Shown here in pieces: positions 50,907 to 60,095 of a stretch of DNA of 64,000 nt (the first letter of the stretch is position 1; the number at the start of each line of letters is the position of its first letter). The notes under the pieces are model-generated. The model worked only from the letters and a program-made list of their open reading frames with translations, made no database searches and was not told the origin of the DNA. Source of the stretch: Parapedobacter koreensis (GTDB taxonomy: Bacteria; Bacteroidota; Bacteroidia; Sphingobacteriales; Sphingobacteriaceae); the NCBI RefSeq assembly GCF_900109365.1, contig NZ_FNZR01000003.1, positions 186,001-250,000 of the forward strand, read 5' to 3'. A program made the position numbers and the translations under genes.

Positions 50907-52046
50907 TTATGTGCCGACAGGGCTGTCAGGATGAATAAGCCTTTCCTCCTTCAACGCCTTCCAAAGTCCGGCGGGTACATTGGTATGAAACGACTGTACA
51001 TTTTCCTGTACCTGCTCCGGTCGGCTCGCACCGGGGATGACCGCGGCCACTACCGGATGTTGTGCGGCAAATTGCAACGCTACGGTGGAAAGGCTTATGT
51101 TATACTTATCGGCGATGGCTTTTATCCGGTTCCGTTTGTCTACCATCTCCTGCGGCAAGCCAGGCCCGTAGTTCCAGCGATCCAAATCCGCGGCGAAGCC
51201 ACCGTTGAGCGGCCCGCCAATGACGGCTTTCACATTTTTAGCGGCCATTGCGGGGAACAAATTGGTGAGCGCGTCTTCGTGTTCGAACAGTGTATATTGG
51301 ATGGCGACCAGCATCACATCCGGATCGGCCACTTCCAGCGCCTTCAGGATGGGTTGCGGCCGGTTTACCCCGAGTCCCCAAGCCTTGATGACACCTTCCT
51401 CACGCAGCTTCGTCAGTGCGGGGAAAGCCCCCTTGGTCGCAATGTCAAATTGTTCTGTCCACCGTTCGCCAAAATCGCCGTTGTCCGGTGAAAGGTCGTG
51501 CACGAATACGATATCGATGGACGACAGGCCCAGGCGTTGGAGACTGTCTTCAAGGGAACGTTTCACGCCATCGGCTGTATAATCATACCGGAATTTGAAG
51601 TTGAGCTGGCCTTTCCAGAGTCCGGCCGAGCCGGGTTCGAACTTTGGGTCTGCCTCGAATATCCGGCCTATTTTGGTAGACAGCAGGTATTCCGACCGTT
51701 CTTTCTCAAACAGGAAATGCCCAAAGCGGCGTTCGCTCAGGCCATACCCATAGAACGGTGACGTATCGTAATAACGGACGCCGGCGTCCCATGCCGCTTG
51801 TAATGTCTGATTGATTTGTTCGCTGGTGTTGGTGTGCCAGCCATTGCCCGGGCCTACGCCGCCCAATCCGTAGTTTTGCGGGAATTGGAATTCGTTTGAT
51901 GAATTGCTCATTGCTTGATGTCTTATTGAGGGGACTTGTTCAAGACCGCGATCGGTGGCCGCCGTGGCGTGGAGGGAAGCCGCGCCGCCACTACTGGCGG
52001 CTATCACCGCCGCTTGCCGGATGAATGTCCTTCGGGTCGTTGTCAT
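50907..52046 (-). CDS. Aldo/keto reductase with Tat signal
   Basis: A 379-residue NADPH-dependent oxidoreductase. The N-terminus has a twin-arginine signal, TTTRRTFIRQAAVIAAS, followed by an Ala-rich region to about residue 32, so the protein is probably exported folded to the periplasm. The AKR barrel has the catalytic Asp/Tyr in RYYDTSPFYG, Lys in LLSTKIG and His in FVHDL. It overlaps the next AKR gene by 4 bases. Substrate unknown; the whole operon may oxidise or reduce a sugar or lactone. Confidence 0.9.
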   Translation of the reverse strand: MTTTRRTFIRQAAVIAASSGGAASLHATAATDRGLEQVPSIRHQAMSNSSNEFQFPQNYGLGGVGPGNGWHTNTSEQINQTLQAAWDAGVRYYDTSPFYGYGLSERRFGHFLFEKERSEYLLSTKIGRIFEADPKFEPGSAGLWKGQLNFKFRYDYTADGVKRSLEDSLQRLGLSSIDIVFVHDLSPDNGDFGERWTEQFDIATKGAFPALTKLREEGVIKAWGLGVNRPQPILKALEVADPDVMLVAIQYTLFEHEDALTNLFPAMAAKNVKAVIGGPLNGGFAADLDRWNYGPGLPQEMVDKRNRIKAIADKYNISLSTVALQFAAQHPVVAAVIPGASRPEQVQENVQSFHTNVPAGLWKALKEERLIHPDSPVGT

Positions 52047-52990
52047 GATTTACTGGCTTTGTCCAACGCTTCGAGGTCTTCGCTATCCAGCTTCAACGTT
52101 GGTGCAGCAAAGATGGTCTCCAATTGTTGCTTGCTGGTGGCGCTGACGATCGGTGCACCGATATGCGACTGGGCCAGCAACCAGGCCAGTGACACGGTAG
52201 CTGGTGTCGATTGGTGTTTGGCGGCTACGTTATCCAGGGCGTCCAGTACGGCCAGGCCGTTTTCGTTGAGGTATTTTTTCACGCCGCCACCGCGTACACT
52301 CTTGCCAAGGTCGGCTTCACTGCGGTATTTTCCGGTGAGGAATCCGGCCGCCAATGCCCAGTAGGGGAATACCGTTAGGCCGTATTTTTCGGCCAATGGC
52401 GCGTAGTCGGTCTCGTACCCGCCTCGCTCCACGAGGTTGTAGTGTGGCTGCAAGGCCATATAGCGGGGGAGTCCTTCCTTTTCAGCAAGTCCAAAGGATT
52501 CCTCCAGCCGTGCGGGGGAAACGTTGGACGCGGCGATATAACGTACTTTTCCAGCTTTGATGACTTCATCATACGCCGAGAGCGTTTCCTCCACAGGGGT
52601 CTTGTTGTCATCATAATGCGTGTAATACAAATCGATATGGTCGGTTTGCAGCCGCTGCAAGGATTCATCCACGGATTTCAGGATGTGCTTTTTGCTGATG
52701 TCAAAGGAATGTTCCTTGGTTTCCGATCCCACCTTGGTGGCGATGACCACCCGGTCGCGGTTGCCACGGTTTTTCAGCCAGTTGCCGATGATGGTTTCGG
52801 ACTGGCCACCTGTGCCATTGACCCACCATGCATACGTATCTGCGGTGTCAATGAAGTTGAATCCACCCGCTACGAATGCGTCCAGGATATCAAAAGATTG
52901 CTTTTCATCCAGTGTCCAGCCAAATACATTGCCGCCTAAGTTAATGGGTGCTACCTGCAAATCCGATGTGCCTATTTTTACGTTTTCCAT
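52043..52990 (-). CDS. Aldo/keto reductase, cytoplasmic
   Basis: A 315-residue enzyme from the ATG at 52990; a longer frame from 53050 adds residues that do not resemble the family. Catalytic residues: D and Y in NFIDTADTYA, K in IATKVG and H in YYTHYDD. No signal. It is the first gene of the operon. Sequence differs clearly from the Tat-exported AKR next door, so they are not recent duplicates. Confidence 0.9.
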   Translation of the reverse strand: MENVKIGTSDLQVAPINLGGNVFGWTLDEKQSFDILDAFVAGGFNFIDTADTYAWWVNGTGGQSETIIGNWLKNRGNRDRVVIATKVGSETKEHSFDISKKHILKSVDESLQRLQTDHIDLYYTHYDDNKTPVEETLSAYDEVIKAGKVRYIAASNVSPARLEESFGLAEKEGLPRYMALQPHYNLVERGGYETDYAPLAEKYGLTVFPYWALAAGFLTGKYRSEADLGKSVRGGGVKKYLNENGLAVLDALDNVAAKHQSTPATVSLAWLLAQSHIGAPIVSATSKQQLETIFAAPTLKLDSEDLEALDKASKS

Positions 52991-53166
52991 TGTGTTAATT
53001 ACGTTGTTTATAACCTTTTTGTTTTCTGTTTTGATCATCACAGCCAACAAAATGGGTCGTTGGCGTTTGAATCATGCCTGCAAATTAGTGCTATGAGGGC
53101 TGATCAACGGTTAATTGAAAGCAATCATTTTGTAAAAAAAATGTCACGAACAGGGGAATACGTTTT

Positions 53167-54129
53167 TTAATCCGTTGTCCGTTGGCCCAATTTGGTGGCA
53201 ATAATACTGATGATGAGGATTTGTAAGGCATGGAAAACCATTAGGGGCAATAGCATGAGCCCCACGGCGCTACTTTGGCCAAACAGCGCATTGGAGAAAA
53301 CCGTGCCATGCACGAGCGACTTCTTGGTGCCGCAGAATTGAGTAGCAATGCGGTCGGCGGTATCAAATCCCATCCGGCGGGCCAGCCATCCGGTAAGGCC
53401 GTACACGAGGTAAAACAGCGCAACGACCAATGCTGAAATGACACCAATATCCAGCCACTCCATGCTACTGAATACCTGCTCTTCAAAGGAATGGACAAAG
53501 CTTTTGTAAATGATCAGCAGGATAATGGTTTTGTCAAATAGGCTAAGCTTTTTGCTGTTGCGCCGTGCAAACTCACTCAGCCAACGGCGCAAGGATAAAC
53601 CAATGGCAAGTGGAAGCACGATGTCGAGCAAGAGGCTTAGGTAAATGCCTGCCGTGTCCACCGACGCCTGCTGTTGCGAAAGGAAAGGGGCTATCCATAG
53701 CGGTGTGACCGCAATGCCGATAATGCCGGAGATACTGGCGTTGAAGATAGCGGCAGGCACATTGCCCCGGGCCATAGACACCATGACCACCGATGAGGAA
53801 ACGGTAGAGGGCAATGCGGCAAGGAACAGGAATGACAACCATATGGTTTGTTGTTTTTCGCCGTGGATGAACGGGTATACCAGCAACACGAGTATAGGGA
53901 AAATTACGAAAGTAGTCCCCTGCACCAATACGTGTAATTTCCAGTTCCGTAGGCCGCGAACCAGTTCGGCTGTGCTTAATTTCAATCCGTAAAACAAAAA
54001 AATCAACGAAACGCCAAGGGAAGAGATGGTGTCGAGTGGTATTGGACTTTGCGAACTTCCGGGCTGTGGGAAGAAGTAGGCCAGCAAGATGCTGACAATA
54101 ATCGCGATGACAAACTTATCAAGTTTCAT
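53167..54129 (-). CDS. Bile acid:sodium symporter family (BASS-like) transporter
   Basis: A 320-residue inner-membrane protein with nine to ten hydrophobic helices. The SLGVSLIFLFYGLKLS motif near residue 45 and ALPSTVSSSVVMVSMARGN near residue 110 mark the YfeH/BASS-type family, which moves organic anions with Na+. It is divergent from the epimerase gene. The usual NaT-domain crossover is intact (ATQFCGTKKSLVHG). Substrate unknown; members in Bacteroidetes are diverse. Confidence 0.88.
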   Translation of the reverse strand: MKLDKFVIAIIVSILLAYFFPQPGSSQSPIPLDTISSLGVSLIFLFYGLKLSTAELVRGLRNWKLHVLVQGTTFVIFPILVLLVYPFIHGEKQQTIWLSFLFLAALPSTVSSSVVMVSMARGNVPAAIFNASISGIIGIAVTPLWIAPFLSQQQASVDTAGIYLSLLLDIVLPLAIGLSLRRWLSEFARRNSKKLSLFDKTIILLIIYKSFVHSFEEQVFSSMEWLDIGVISALVVALFYLVYGLTGWLARRMGFDTADRIATQFCGTKKSLVHGTVFSNALFGQSSAVGLMLLPLMVFHALQILIISIIATKLGQRTTD

Positions 54130-54158
54130 AAGGGCACTGCGAAGATACGGATTTTATG

Positions 54159-54166
54159 TATGTTTG
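54159..54166 (+). promoter_or_regulatory. -7 element for the epimerase-NUDIX unit
   Basis: Perfect TATGTTTG, 24 bases upstream of the ATG at 54191; no good -33. Confidence 0.4.
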
Positions 54167-54190
54167 CCGAAAGACACATTCATATACCGC

Positions 54191-55066
54191 ATGATTACGA
54201 TAGCCAACGAATGGCTCCGGGCGGAGATAAGCCCTGCGGGTGCCGAACTCAAAAGCCTGAAAAGGTTGGAAGGCCAGCACGAATACCTGTGGAGTGCCGA
54301 TCCACAGTATTGGGCCAAGACCAGTCCCGTGTTGTTTCCCATTGTAGGAGCGCTGAAAGATGATACGTACCATTATGAAGGGCGTTCATATCGGTTGCCG
54401 CGCCATGGTTTCGCTCGGGATAAGCCATTTGACGGGAAGCTTGTATCGCCTACCGAGGCAGCTTTTACGCTCACGGACAGCGAAGAAACCCGCGCGGTCT
54501 ATCCTTTTGCTTTTCAGCTGACCTTACGCTACCGGCTCGAAGGGCATTCGATCACCTGCACCTACGAGGTACGCAATCCATCGGATAGCCAGCCGTTGCT
54601 ATTTTCCATCGGCGCCCATCCGGCCTTTGCGGCTCCGGCAAGGGAAGGGGGACCAGCCTATTCGGACTATTTCCTGGAGTTTCCGGGTGACGAGGCCCTG
54701 GTATGCCATAAGCTGGAGGGGAATTTGGTTTCGGCACATACAGAAACCATCGCGCTGGATGAGCACCGTCGGTTGCCGCTACGGCACGACTTGTTTTACG
54801 CCGATGCGTTGGTGCTGAAAACCCTGCGGAGCAAAACCATTATCCTGGGTAATACGATCAATGACCGGGGCATTACATTCCACCATGAAGGTTTCTCATA
54901 TTTTGGTATCTGGGCGGCCAAAGATGCGGATTTTGTGTGCCTTGAGCCTTGGTGTGGCATTGCCGACCATGTGGGGCACCGTCAGCAATTGGAAGAAAAG
55001 GAAGGTATTCAACGGCTGGAAGCGGGCGACAGTTGGACACGCAGTTGGTCAGTAAACTGTTTTTGA
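54191..55066 (+). CDS. Aldose 1-epimerase family protein (LacX-like)
   Basis: A 291-residue mutarotase-fold enzyme. The start at 54191 gives ITIANEWLRAEISPAGAEL; an upstream in-frame extension overlaps the BASS gene. The RHGFARDKPF and GAHPAFA motifs and the C-terminal CLEPWCGIADHV fit the LacX/YihR-like group. These proteins interconvert anomers of sugars or sugar phosphates. It is followed after 10 bases by a NUDIX gene and is probably co-transcribed with it. Confidence 0.92.
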   Translation: MITIANEWLRAEISPAGAELKSLKRLEGQHEYLWSADPQYWAKTSPVLFPIVGALKDDTYHYEGRSYRLPRHGFARDKPFDGKLVSPTEAAFTLTDSEETRAVYPFAFQLTLRYRLEGHSITCTYEVRNPSDSQPLLFSIGAHPAFAAPAREGGPAYSDYFLEFPGDEALVCHKLEGNLVSAHTETIALDEHRRLPLRHDLFYADALVLKTLRSKTIILGNTINDRGITFHHEGFSYFGIWAAKDADFVCLEPWCGIADHVGHRQQLEEKEGIQRLEAGDSWTRSWSVNCF

Positions 55067-55076
55067 TGATAATAAC

Positions 55077-55619
55077 ATGGAGACGAACAATTGGGAGACC
55101 ATCAGCAGCCATACGGTTTACGAAAATCCGTGGATACAGGTAGCGCACCGCGATGTGATCACACCGGCTGGCAAGCCCGGTATCTATGGTGTGGTAAAAT
55201 TCAAAAATAAGGCCATCGGCATTGTGCCGGTGGACGCTGAGGGGTTTACCTACCTGGTCGGACAATACCGATATACACTCGGCGAATATTCCTGGGAAAT
55301 CCCGGAAGGGGGAGGGCCATTGGGGGAAGATCCACTGGCCGCAGCCCAACGGGAATTGAAGGAAGAAACCGGCTTGATAGCCGAAAAATGGCAGCGTATT
55401 GGCCGTATCCATACGTCCAATTCGGTGACGGATGAAGAAGGGTTTATCTTCCTTGCCCGGGGGCTGACACAGGGTGATGCCGAGCCGGAAGAAACCGAGC
55501 AGCTTCAGGTGCGGAAGGTGCCGCTGGCAGAGGCCGTTGAAATGGTCATGCGTTCGGAAATTACTGATTCGATTTCCATGTGTGCCATCCTGATGGCTGC
55601 ACGGATAGTGGGTATATAA
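55077..55619 (+). CDS. NUDIX hydrolase (ADP-ribose pyrophosphatase-like)
   Basis: A 180-residue enzyme. The Nudix box is complete: GGGPLGEDPLAAAQRELKEE followed by TGL, with the four catalytic Glu. Upstream IPEGG-like EIPEGGG and VGQYRYTLGEYSWE fit the ADP-ribose pyrophosphatase group. It hydrolyses nucleoside diphosphates linked to another group. No signal or extra domain. Confidence 0.9.
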   Translation: METNNWETISSHTVYENPWIQVAHRDVITPAGKPGIYGVVKFKNKAIGIVPVDAEGFTYLVGQYRYTLGEYSWEIPEGGGPLGEDPLAAAQRELKEETGLIAEKWQRIGRIHTSNSVTDEEGFIFLARGLTQGDAEPEETEQLQVRKVPLAEAVEMVMRSEITDSISMCAILMAARIVGI

Positions 55620-55655
55620 GTTGCAAGTCAGGAACGAAATCACGACCTTTGCACC

Positions 55656-56447
55656 ATGTCACATCCAAAAGTCCAGGCCGTCTTTTTTGATATTGACGGC
55701 ACACTCCTTGGGCTGAAAAGCAAGGCTATTCCAGACTCCACCATCGAAGCCTTGGCATTGTTGAAAGCAAAGGGAGTTAAAATTATTGTTTCCACGGGTC
55801 GGTCATATGAGCACGCACGATTTTTGGCGTCCTATGGGTTCGATGGGTTTATCACGTTCAACGGAAGTTACTGTGTGGATGGCGAAGGGCAATCTTTTTT
55901 CCGCCACACCATCGATGCCAGCGATATCCAGCTCTTACATGATCATTTGAGTACGGTAGATCATTTTCCGGTGGGCGTGATGACAACCGAAGGGTCCTTC
56001 ATCAGCGACATCACGGATGATGTGACCGCGATTTTTGAGCTGCTGAAACTCGAAGTGCCCCGTCCGGAGCCTTTTGCCGAAGCATTGAACAACGAAGTGC
56101 TCCAGCTCAACTTGTTCGTGGACGAAAATAAAGAGTCCCATATCATCAATAATGTGCTGAAAAACTGTGAATCGAGCCGGTGGTGCCCGACATTTATCGA
56201 TGTCAATGCCCGGGGAATCAGCAAGCAGATCGGTATGGAACAGTTCTTTTCGCGGTATAGCCTATCAGCCGGACGGACAATGGCCTTCGGCGATGGTGGG
56301 AATGATATCCAGATGCTGCGTGCCGCCGGTGTTGGCGTGGCGATGTCCAATGCAGGCGACCATGTGAAGGCCGCCGCCGACTACGTGACGGATACCACGG
56401 AAGAACATGGTATCTGGAATGCATTAAAAAAATATGACATCATTTAG
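55656..56447 (+). CDS. Cof-type HAD-IIB phosphatase
   Basis: A 263-residue haloacid dehalogenase phosphatase. Motif I is FFDIDGTLLG, motif II VSTGRS, motif III is an internal Lys, motif IV AFGDGGNDIQM; the C2B cap lies between. These enzymes remove phosphate from sugar phosphates or nucleotides. The TAG stop codon at 56445-56447 overlaps the first bases of the MITE-like element (56446-56609), so the element provides part of the stop. Confidence 0.92.
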   Translation: MSHPKVQAVFFDIDGTLLGLKSKAIPDSTIEALALLKAKGVKIIVSTGRSYEHARFLASYGFDGFITFNGSYCVDGEGQSFFRHTIDASDIQLLHDHLSTVDHFPVGVMTTEGSFISDITDDVTAIFELLKLEVPRPEPFAEALNNEVLQLNLFVDENKESHIINNVLKNCESSRWCPTFIDVNARGISKQIGMEQFFSRYSLSAGRTMAFGDGGNDIQMLRAAGVGVAMSNAGDHVKAAADYVTDTTEEHGIWNALKKYDII

Positions 56448-56609
56448 AGCCTGTTTAAAATTCATCTAATAATTTTTTTATGCCTCTTTTTGGCTGCACC
56501 TTCGTTAAATTTTATCGGGATAGGCTTCCGGCTATCCCGATAAAATTTGCCTCGGTTCGCTCAAAAATAGCCTATAAAAAATTTTACCATATAAATTTAA
56601 ACAGGCTCT
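56446..56609. mobile_element. MITE-like palindromic element, 164 bp
   Basis: Terminal inverted repeats of 14 bases, AGAGCCTGTTTAAA at 56446-56459 and its exact complement at 56596-56609. Inside, 17-base arms (56507-56523 and 56532-56548) pair perfectly around an 8-base loop; the rest is AT-rich. No coding frame, and no clear target duplication. It begins inside the stop codon of the HAD gene and ends 18 bases before the MFS start. Confidence 0.7.
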
Positions 56610-56627
56610 TGGCCTTAATCCCCTCCC

Positions 56628-57785
56628 GTGCTAAAAAAAGGTTTGATTTCGCTGGCATTTGGTTCATTTGCCATCGGTATGACGGAGTTTTCCATGATGG
56701 GCGTATTGCCCGATATCGCAGCTGATTTGGCTATTGATATTCCTACAGCAGGCTATTTCATTGCGCTGTATGCCTTTGGAGTGGTCATCGGTGCCCCTAC
56801 GTTGGTGGCGGCATTGGCCAAGTATCCACCCAAGAAGGTGCTGCTATTTTTGATGGGACTTTTTGTGTTGTTCAACGGTTTGTTTGCCGTCGTCCCCGGG
56901 TTCTATACGTTACTCATTGCCCGCTTTATGTCCGGATTGCCGCATGGCGCGTTTTTCGGTGTCGGCTCGGTAGTGGCTGCATCGTTGGCCAATAGGGGCA
57001 AAGAAGCGCAAGCCATATCCATCATGTTTACGGGAATGACCATTGCCAACCTGCTGGGGGTGCCGCTGGGCACCTACATCGGGCATCATTACTCTTGGCG
57101 TTATACGTACCTGTTTGTGGCATTATGTGGTGTCGCTACATTGGCAGCCTTATATTTTTGGCTTCCGGCCATCAAATCCCATTTGCAAGGTGGCGTTGCC
57201 CAACAGCTCCATTATTTCAAAACAAAAACAGCATGGTTGATGATTGCCATGATATCCATTGGCACGGGTGGCTTATTCGCATGGATAAGTTATATCGCAC
57301 CGCTGATGACCGAAGTGGCGGGGATTAAGGGAGATCAGGTGTCGTTTGTCATGGTGGTGGTCGGCTTAGGCATGGTCGTGGGTAACCTACTTGGTGGCAA
57401 ACTTGCTGACTCCATCACGCCCAATAAAGCCGTGATTCTTTCGTTTATTAGCATGGCCATCTGCCTATTGATCGTATACTTCACCGCGCATATCCATGCA
57501 CTGGCGTATCCCATGGCGTTTATCACCGGGCTGATTTCTTTCTCGAATGGCTCGCCCCTGCAGATGATGTTGATCAATTCGGCAAAAAATGCCGAGACAC
57601 TCGCCGCAGCTGGTGGGCAGGCAAGTTTTAACCTGGGCAATACCCTCGGCGCTTACCTGGGCGGATTGCCCATTGTATGGGGATTGGGGTATAACTCGCC
57701 CTTACTGGTAGGCGTATTGATGGCCGCTATGGGCGCACTTTTTGCCTTGTATATCTTGGTGATGCGCAAACGCGGTCGGCTTTGA
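56628..57785 (+). CDS. MFS transporter, DHA1 family (AraJ-like)
   Basis: A 385-residue exporter with 12 membrane helices. Family motifs: GMTEFSMMGVLPDIAADL in helix 1, a LYAFGVVIGAPTLVA motif, RFMSGLPHGAFFGVGS in helix 4, and the second half with FISMAICLLIVYF. DHA1 proteins export drugs or sugars using protons. The start is a GTG at 56628, 18 bases after the MITE-like element. The element may supply or replace the promoter, since no TAnnTTTG is seen nearby. The specific substrate is not known. Confidence 0.9.
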   Translation: MLKKGLISLAFGSFAIGMTEFSMMGVLPDIAADLAIDIPTAGYFIALYAFGVVIGAPTLVAALAKYPPKKVLLFLMGLFVLFNGLFAVVPGFYTLLIARFMSGLPHGAFFGVGSVVAASLANRGKEAQAISIMFTGMTIANLLGVPLGTYIGHHYSWRYTYLFVALCGVATLAALYFWLPAIKSHLQGGVAQQLHYFKTKTAWLMIAMISIGTGGLFAWISYIAPLMTEVAGIKGDQVSFVMVVVGLGMVVGNLLGGKLADSITPNKAVILSFISMAICLLIVYFTAHIHALAYPMAFITGLISFSNGSPLQMMLINSAKNAETLAAAGGQASFNLGNTLGAYLGGLPIVWGLGYNSPLLVGVLMAAMGALFALYILVMRKRGRL

Positions 57786-57837
57786 TTTTTTTGGTGCCGA
57801 TTAAAATGTCGGTCTTTTGCAAGCGGAATATAGAATT

Positions 57838-58419
57838 ATGAAGAACATCGTCGTTTTTTGCGGTTCGAGTATGGGAACCGATAGCAGCTATGAAGAGCAG
57901 GCCTACCAGTTGGGTAAGACGCTGGCCGAGTCGGGAATTGGCTTAGTGTACGGAGGGGCCAAAGTAGGGCTGATGGGAGCCGTTGCCAACGGTGCGTTGC
58001 ATCATGGTGGCAAGGTGGTTGGCGTGCTGCCGCACTTTCTGCAAACCAAGGAAATCGCGCATACTGGCCTCACGGAGTTGATATTGGTGGATACCATGCA
58101 TGAGCGGAAGACCAAAATGAACCAGCTTTGCGACGGCGTGATCGCGTTGCCGGGTGGCTTCGGCACGCTGGAAGAATTTTTCGAAATGTTTACCTGGGGG
58201 CAACTGGGACTTCACAACAAGCCGATGGGGTTGCTGAATATCGGCGGTTTTTATGATGAATTAATAGCGCTGGTTCGGCGCATGGTGGACAACGGTTTTC
58301 TGAAAGCGGAAAACCAGCAAATGCTCTTATGCCATAGCGATATACCGCAGTTGCTTGAACAAATGAATAATTACCAGCCACCCACAGTGTCCAAATGGAT
58401 AACCAAAGAAACCGCCTGA
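57838..58419 (+). CDS. LOG family protein (nucleoside 5'-monophosphate phosphoribohydrolase)
   Basis: A 193-residue Rossmann-like enzyme. The PGGFGTLEEFFEMFTW motif with the catalytic Glu and the N-terminal VVFCGSSMGTDSSYEE and VYGGAKVGLMG motifs fit the LOG family, which releases bases from nucleoside monophosphates (the cytokinin-type reaction in plants). The ATG at 57838 replaces an upstream weak start at 57817. Its stop codon overlaps the ATG of the membrane-protein gene (TGATG). Confidence 0.92.
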   Translation: MKNIVVFCGSSMGTDSSYEEQAYQLGKTLAESGIGLVYGGAKVGLMGAVANGALHHGGKVVGVLPHFLQTKEIAHTGLTELILVDTMHERKTKMNQLCDGVIALPGGFGTLEEFFEMFTWGQLGLHNKPMGLLNIGGFYDELIALVRRMVDNGFLKAENQQMLLCHSDIPQLLEQMNNYQPPTVSKWITKETA

Positions 58420-59351
58420 TGGGTACCGTGCGTTATTTCTTCCATTTGCAGGCCAAAAGAATGCACCGCACCATCAGCGATTGGGGCATACATCCACTGG
58501 TTGTGTATATAGGCCTGCCGATACTCTTCGTCGCTGGTGCTATTGCCCTTTTCATCCGCACACCGTATGCGCCGTGGATTTATGCGGGAATCGCGGCCTT
58601 GGCCCTCCTGCAATGGTGCGGCGTGGAGCGCCAGCGTTTCCTTCGGCAGGTGTTTGACCGGCAAACGTACTGGCGCATCCGCTTGCTGGAAAATGTGCTT
58701 TTGATGATGCCCTTTGCTGCCTTCCTGCTTTACAAAGGCGAGTGGTGGTTTGCAGTGGGGTTGCTGGTTTTAGCAGCGGTGGCCGTTCCCGTACGGATAG
58801 GGAATACAGGGGGAAAGACATTGCCCACGCCATTTTCGGGCAAACCGTTTGAATTTACTATTGGTTTCAGGGCTTCCGTTGGGATGCTGTTACTTGCTTA
58901 TTTACTGCTGGTTATCGGTATTTATGTGAATAATGAAAACCTGAGCATAGCCACCATCGTGCTGATGGTGTTGGTATGTGCCAATTACTACGGCTGGAGC
59001 GAACCCGTGCTTTATGCGTGGATATATGCATTGACACCCCGTGTGTTTTTGGGAATGAAAATAAAAACCGCCTTTAGGCAGGTTTCCTTGTTATTACTTC
59101 CCATGGTAGTGGTCGCTGCGATTGGTTTTTCCGGCAGCTGGTTGGCCCTCCTGATCGTGCTCGTAGTGGGCTATGGTTACCTCGCGCTGGCCGTACTGGC
59201 AAAATATGCGGCATTCCCCGGGAGTGTTAATATCCCACAAGGTATTTTCATGGCGCTTTCTTTGATGCTGCCGCCGCTGTTGTTGGTATCTATACCTTAT
59301 TTTTATCATAAGGCCATGGCTAATATGGCTACCGTCATCCGGCCTCGGTAA
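58419..59351 (+). CDS. Multi-pass membrane protein, possible ABC exporter permease
   Basis: A 310-residue protein with about nine hydrophobic helices and no signal peptide. It starts with the basic, amphipathic VRYFFHLQAKRM, has a GGKTLPTPFSGKPFEF segment in the middle, and no enzyme motif I can name. The start ATG at 58419 overlaps the LOG stop; an ATG at 58395 is also in frame. The tidy overlap indicates one transcript. An ABC ATPase gene lies about 4.4 kb further on the same strand (63760), with only a signalling pair and a receptor between; this protein may be its permease (inference). It ends 8 bases before the convergent LytTR gene. Confidence 0.75.
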   Translation: MGTVRYFFHLQAKRMHRTISDWGIHPLVVYIGLPILFVAGAIALFIRTPYAPWIYAGIAALALLQWCGVERQRFLRQVFDRQTYWRIRLLENVLLMMPFAAFLLYKGEWWFAVGLLVLAAVAVPVRIGNTGGKTLPTPFSGKPFEFTIGFRASVGMLLLAYLLLVIGIYVNNENLSIATIVLMVLVCANYYGWSEPVLYAWIYALTPRVFLGMKIKTAFRQVSLLLLPMVVVAAIGFSGSWLALLIVLVVGYGYLALAVLAKYAAFPGSVNIPQGIFMALSLMLPPLLLVSIPYFYHKAMANMATVIRPR

Positions 59352-59359
59352 ATGGTGTT

Positions 59360-60094
59360 TTAATGTTGCTGGAAGGTGTGGATATATTGCCTAAAGGCAT
59401 TCCGATAGGATTGACTTACCGGCAGATAGCGGGTTCCTACTTTTACACTATTCCCCTCAATGCGGCTGATGTTCCTGAAACACACCAGATACGATTTGTG
59501 AATCCGTATAAAGCCGGACGCTGACAATTCGTTTTCAAGGTCGCCCAGTCTGTGATACGTGACAATTTGTTTGGCCATGGTATGGACGATCACATAATTA
59601 CGGAGGCCTTCGATAAACAGGATATCGTTGATTGCCACACTAATGAAGCTGTTTTTTCTGTCGCCCTTCAGCAAAATGGTTCCTTCAACGCGGCTGGCTT
59701 CTTCGGCAACGATGTCAGTTGATTTCGGCAGCAGGAGTGCTTCGGCCTTTTGCACAGCCCGCAGGAACCGTTCGAAGGCGACGGGTTTCATCAAATAGTC
59801 TACCACGTCCAGCTCATAGCCTTCCAATGCATAGTCCGGGTAGGCGGTAGTCAGGATTACCCGGCAACGCTGACCCACCACCTTGATAAACTGGATGCCG
59901 GTTAAATCCGGCATATGGATGTCCAGAAAGACCAAATCTACGTTTCGTTGCTGTACCAGATGCAAGGCTTCCATCGCACTGTTGGCTTTTCCAGCAAATT
60001 CCAGCGATGGAGTTTTTTGAATAAAACCAGCGATGATATCCGCGGCATATCCTTCATCATCAACTGCTATGCACGTGATCTTTTTATTTTTCAA
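59360..60094 (-). CDS. LytTR family response regulator (second system)
   Basis: A 244-residue regulator with a receiver domain (1-120; D58 in VFLDIHMPDLTG; Lys in MKPVAFERFLRAV) and a LytTR domain (about 145-240, DILFIEGLRNYVIVHT and FIRIHKSYLV). Its gene follows the kinase gene after one base. A candidate binding site lies at 61154-61186, between the kinase and the divergent outer-membrane receptor, so the receptor is the probable target. Confidence 0.93.
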   Translation of the reverse strand: MKNKKITCIAVDDEGYAADIIAGFIQKTPSLEFAGKANSAMEALHLVQQRNVDLVFLDIHMPDLTGIQFIKVVGQRCRVILTTAYPDYALEGYELDVVDYLMKPVAFERFLRAVQKAEALLLPKSTDIVAEEASRVEGTILLKGDRKNSFISVAINDILFIEGLRNYVIVHTMAKQIVTYHRLGDLENELSASGFIRIHKSYLVCFRNISRIEGNSVKVGTRYLPVSQSYRNAFRQYIHTFQQH

Positions 60095-60095
60095 G

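Noticed and set aside
54873-55643. A 256-residue open frame antisense to the epimerase and NUDIX genes
   Set aside because: Both genes on the plus strand have full catalytic motifs, and the antisense translation has no recognisable domain. It is a shadow of codon bias.
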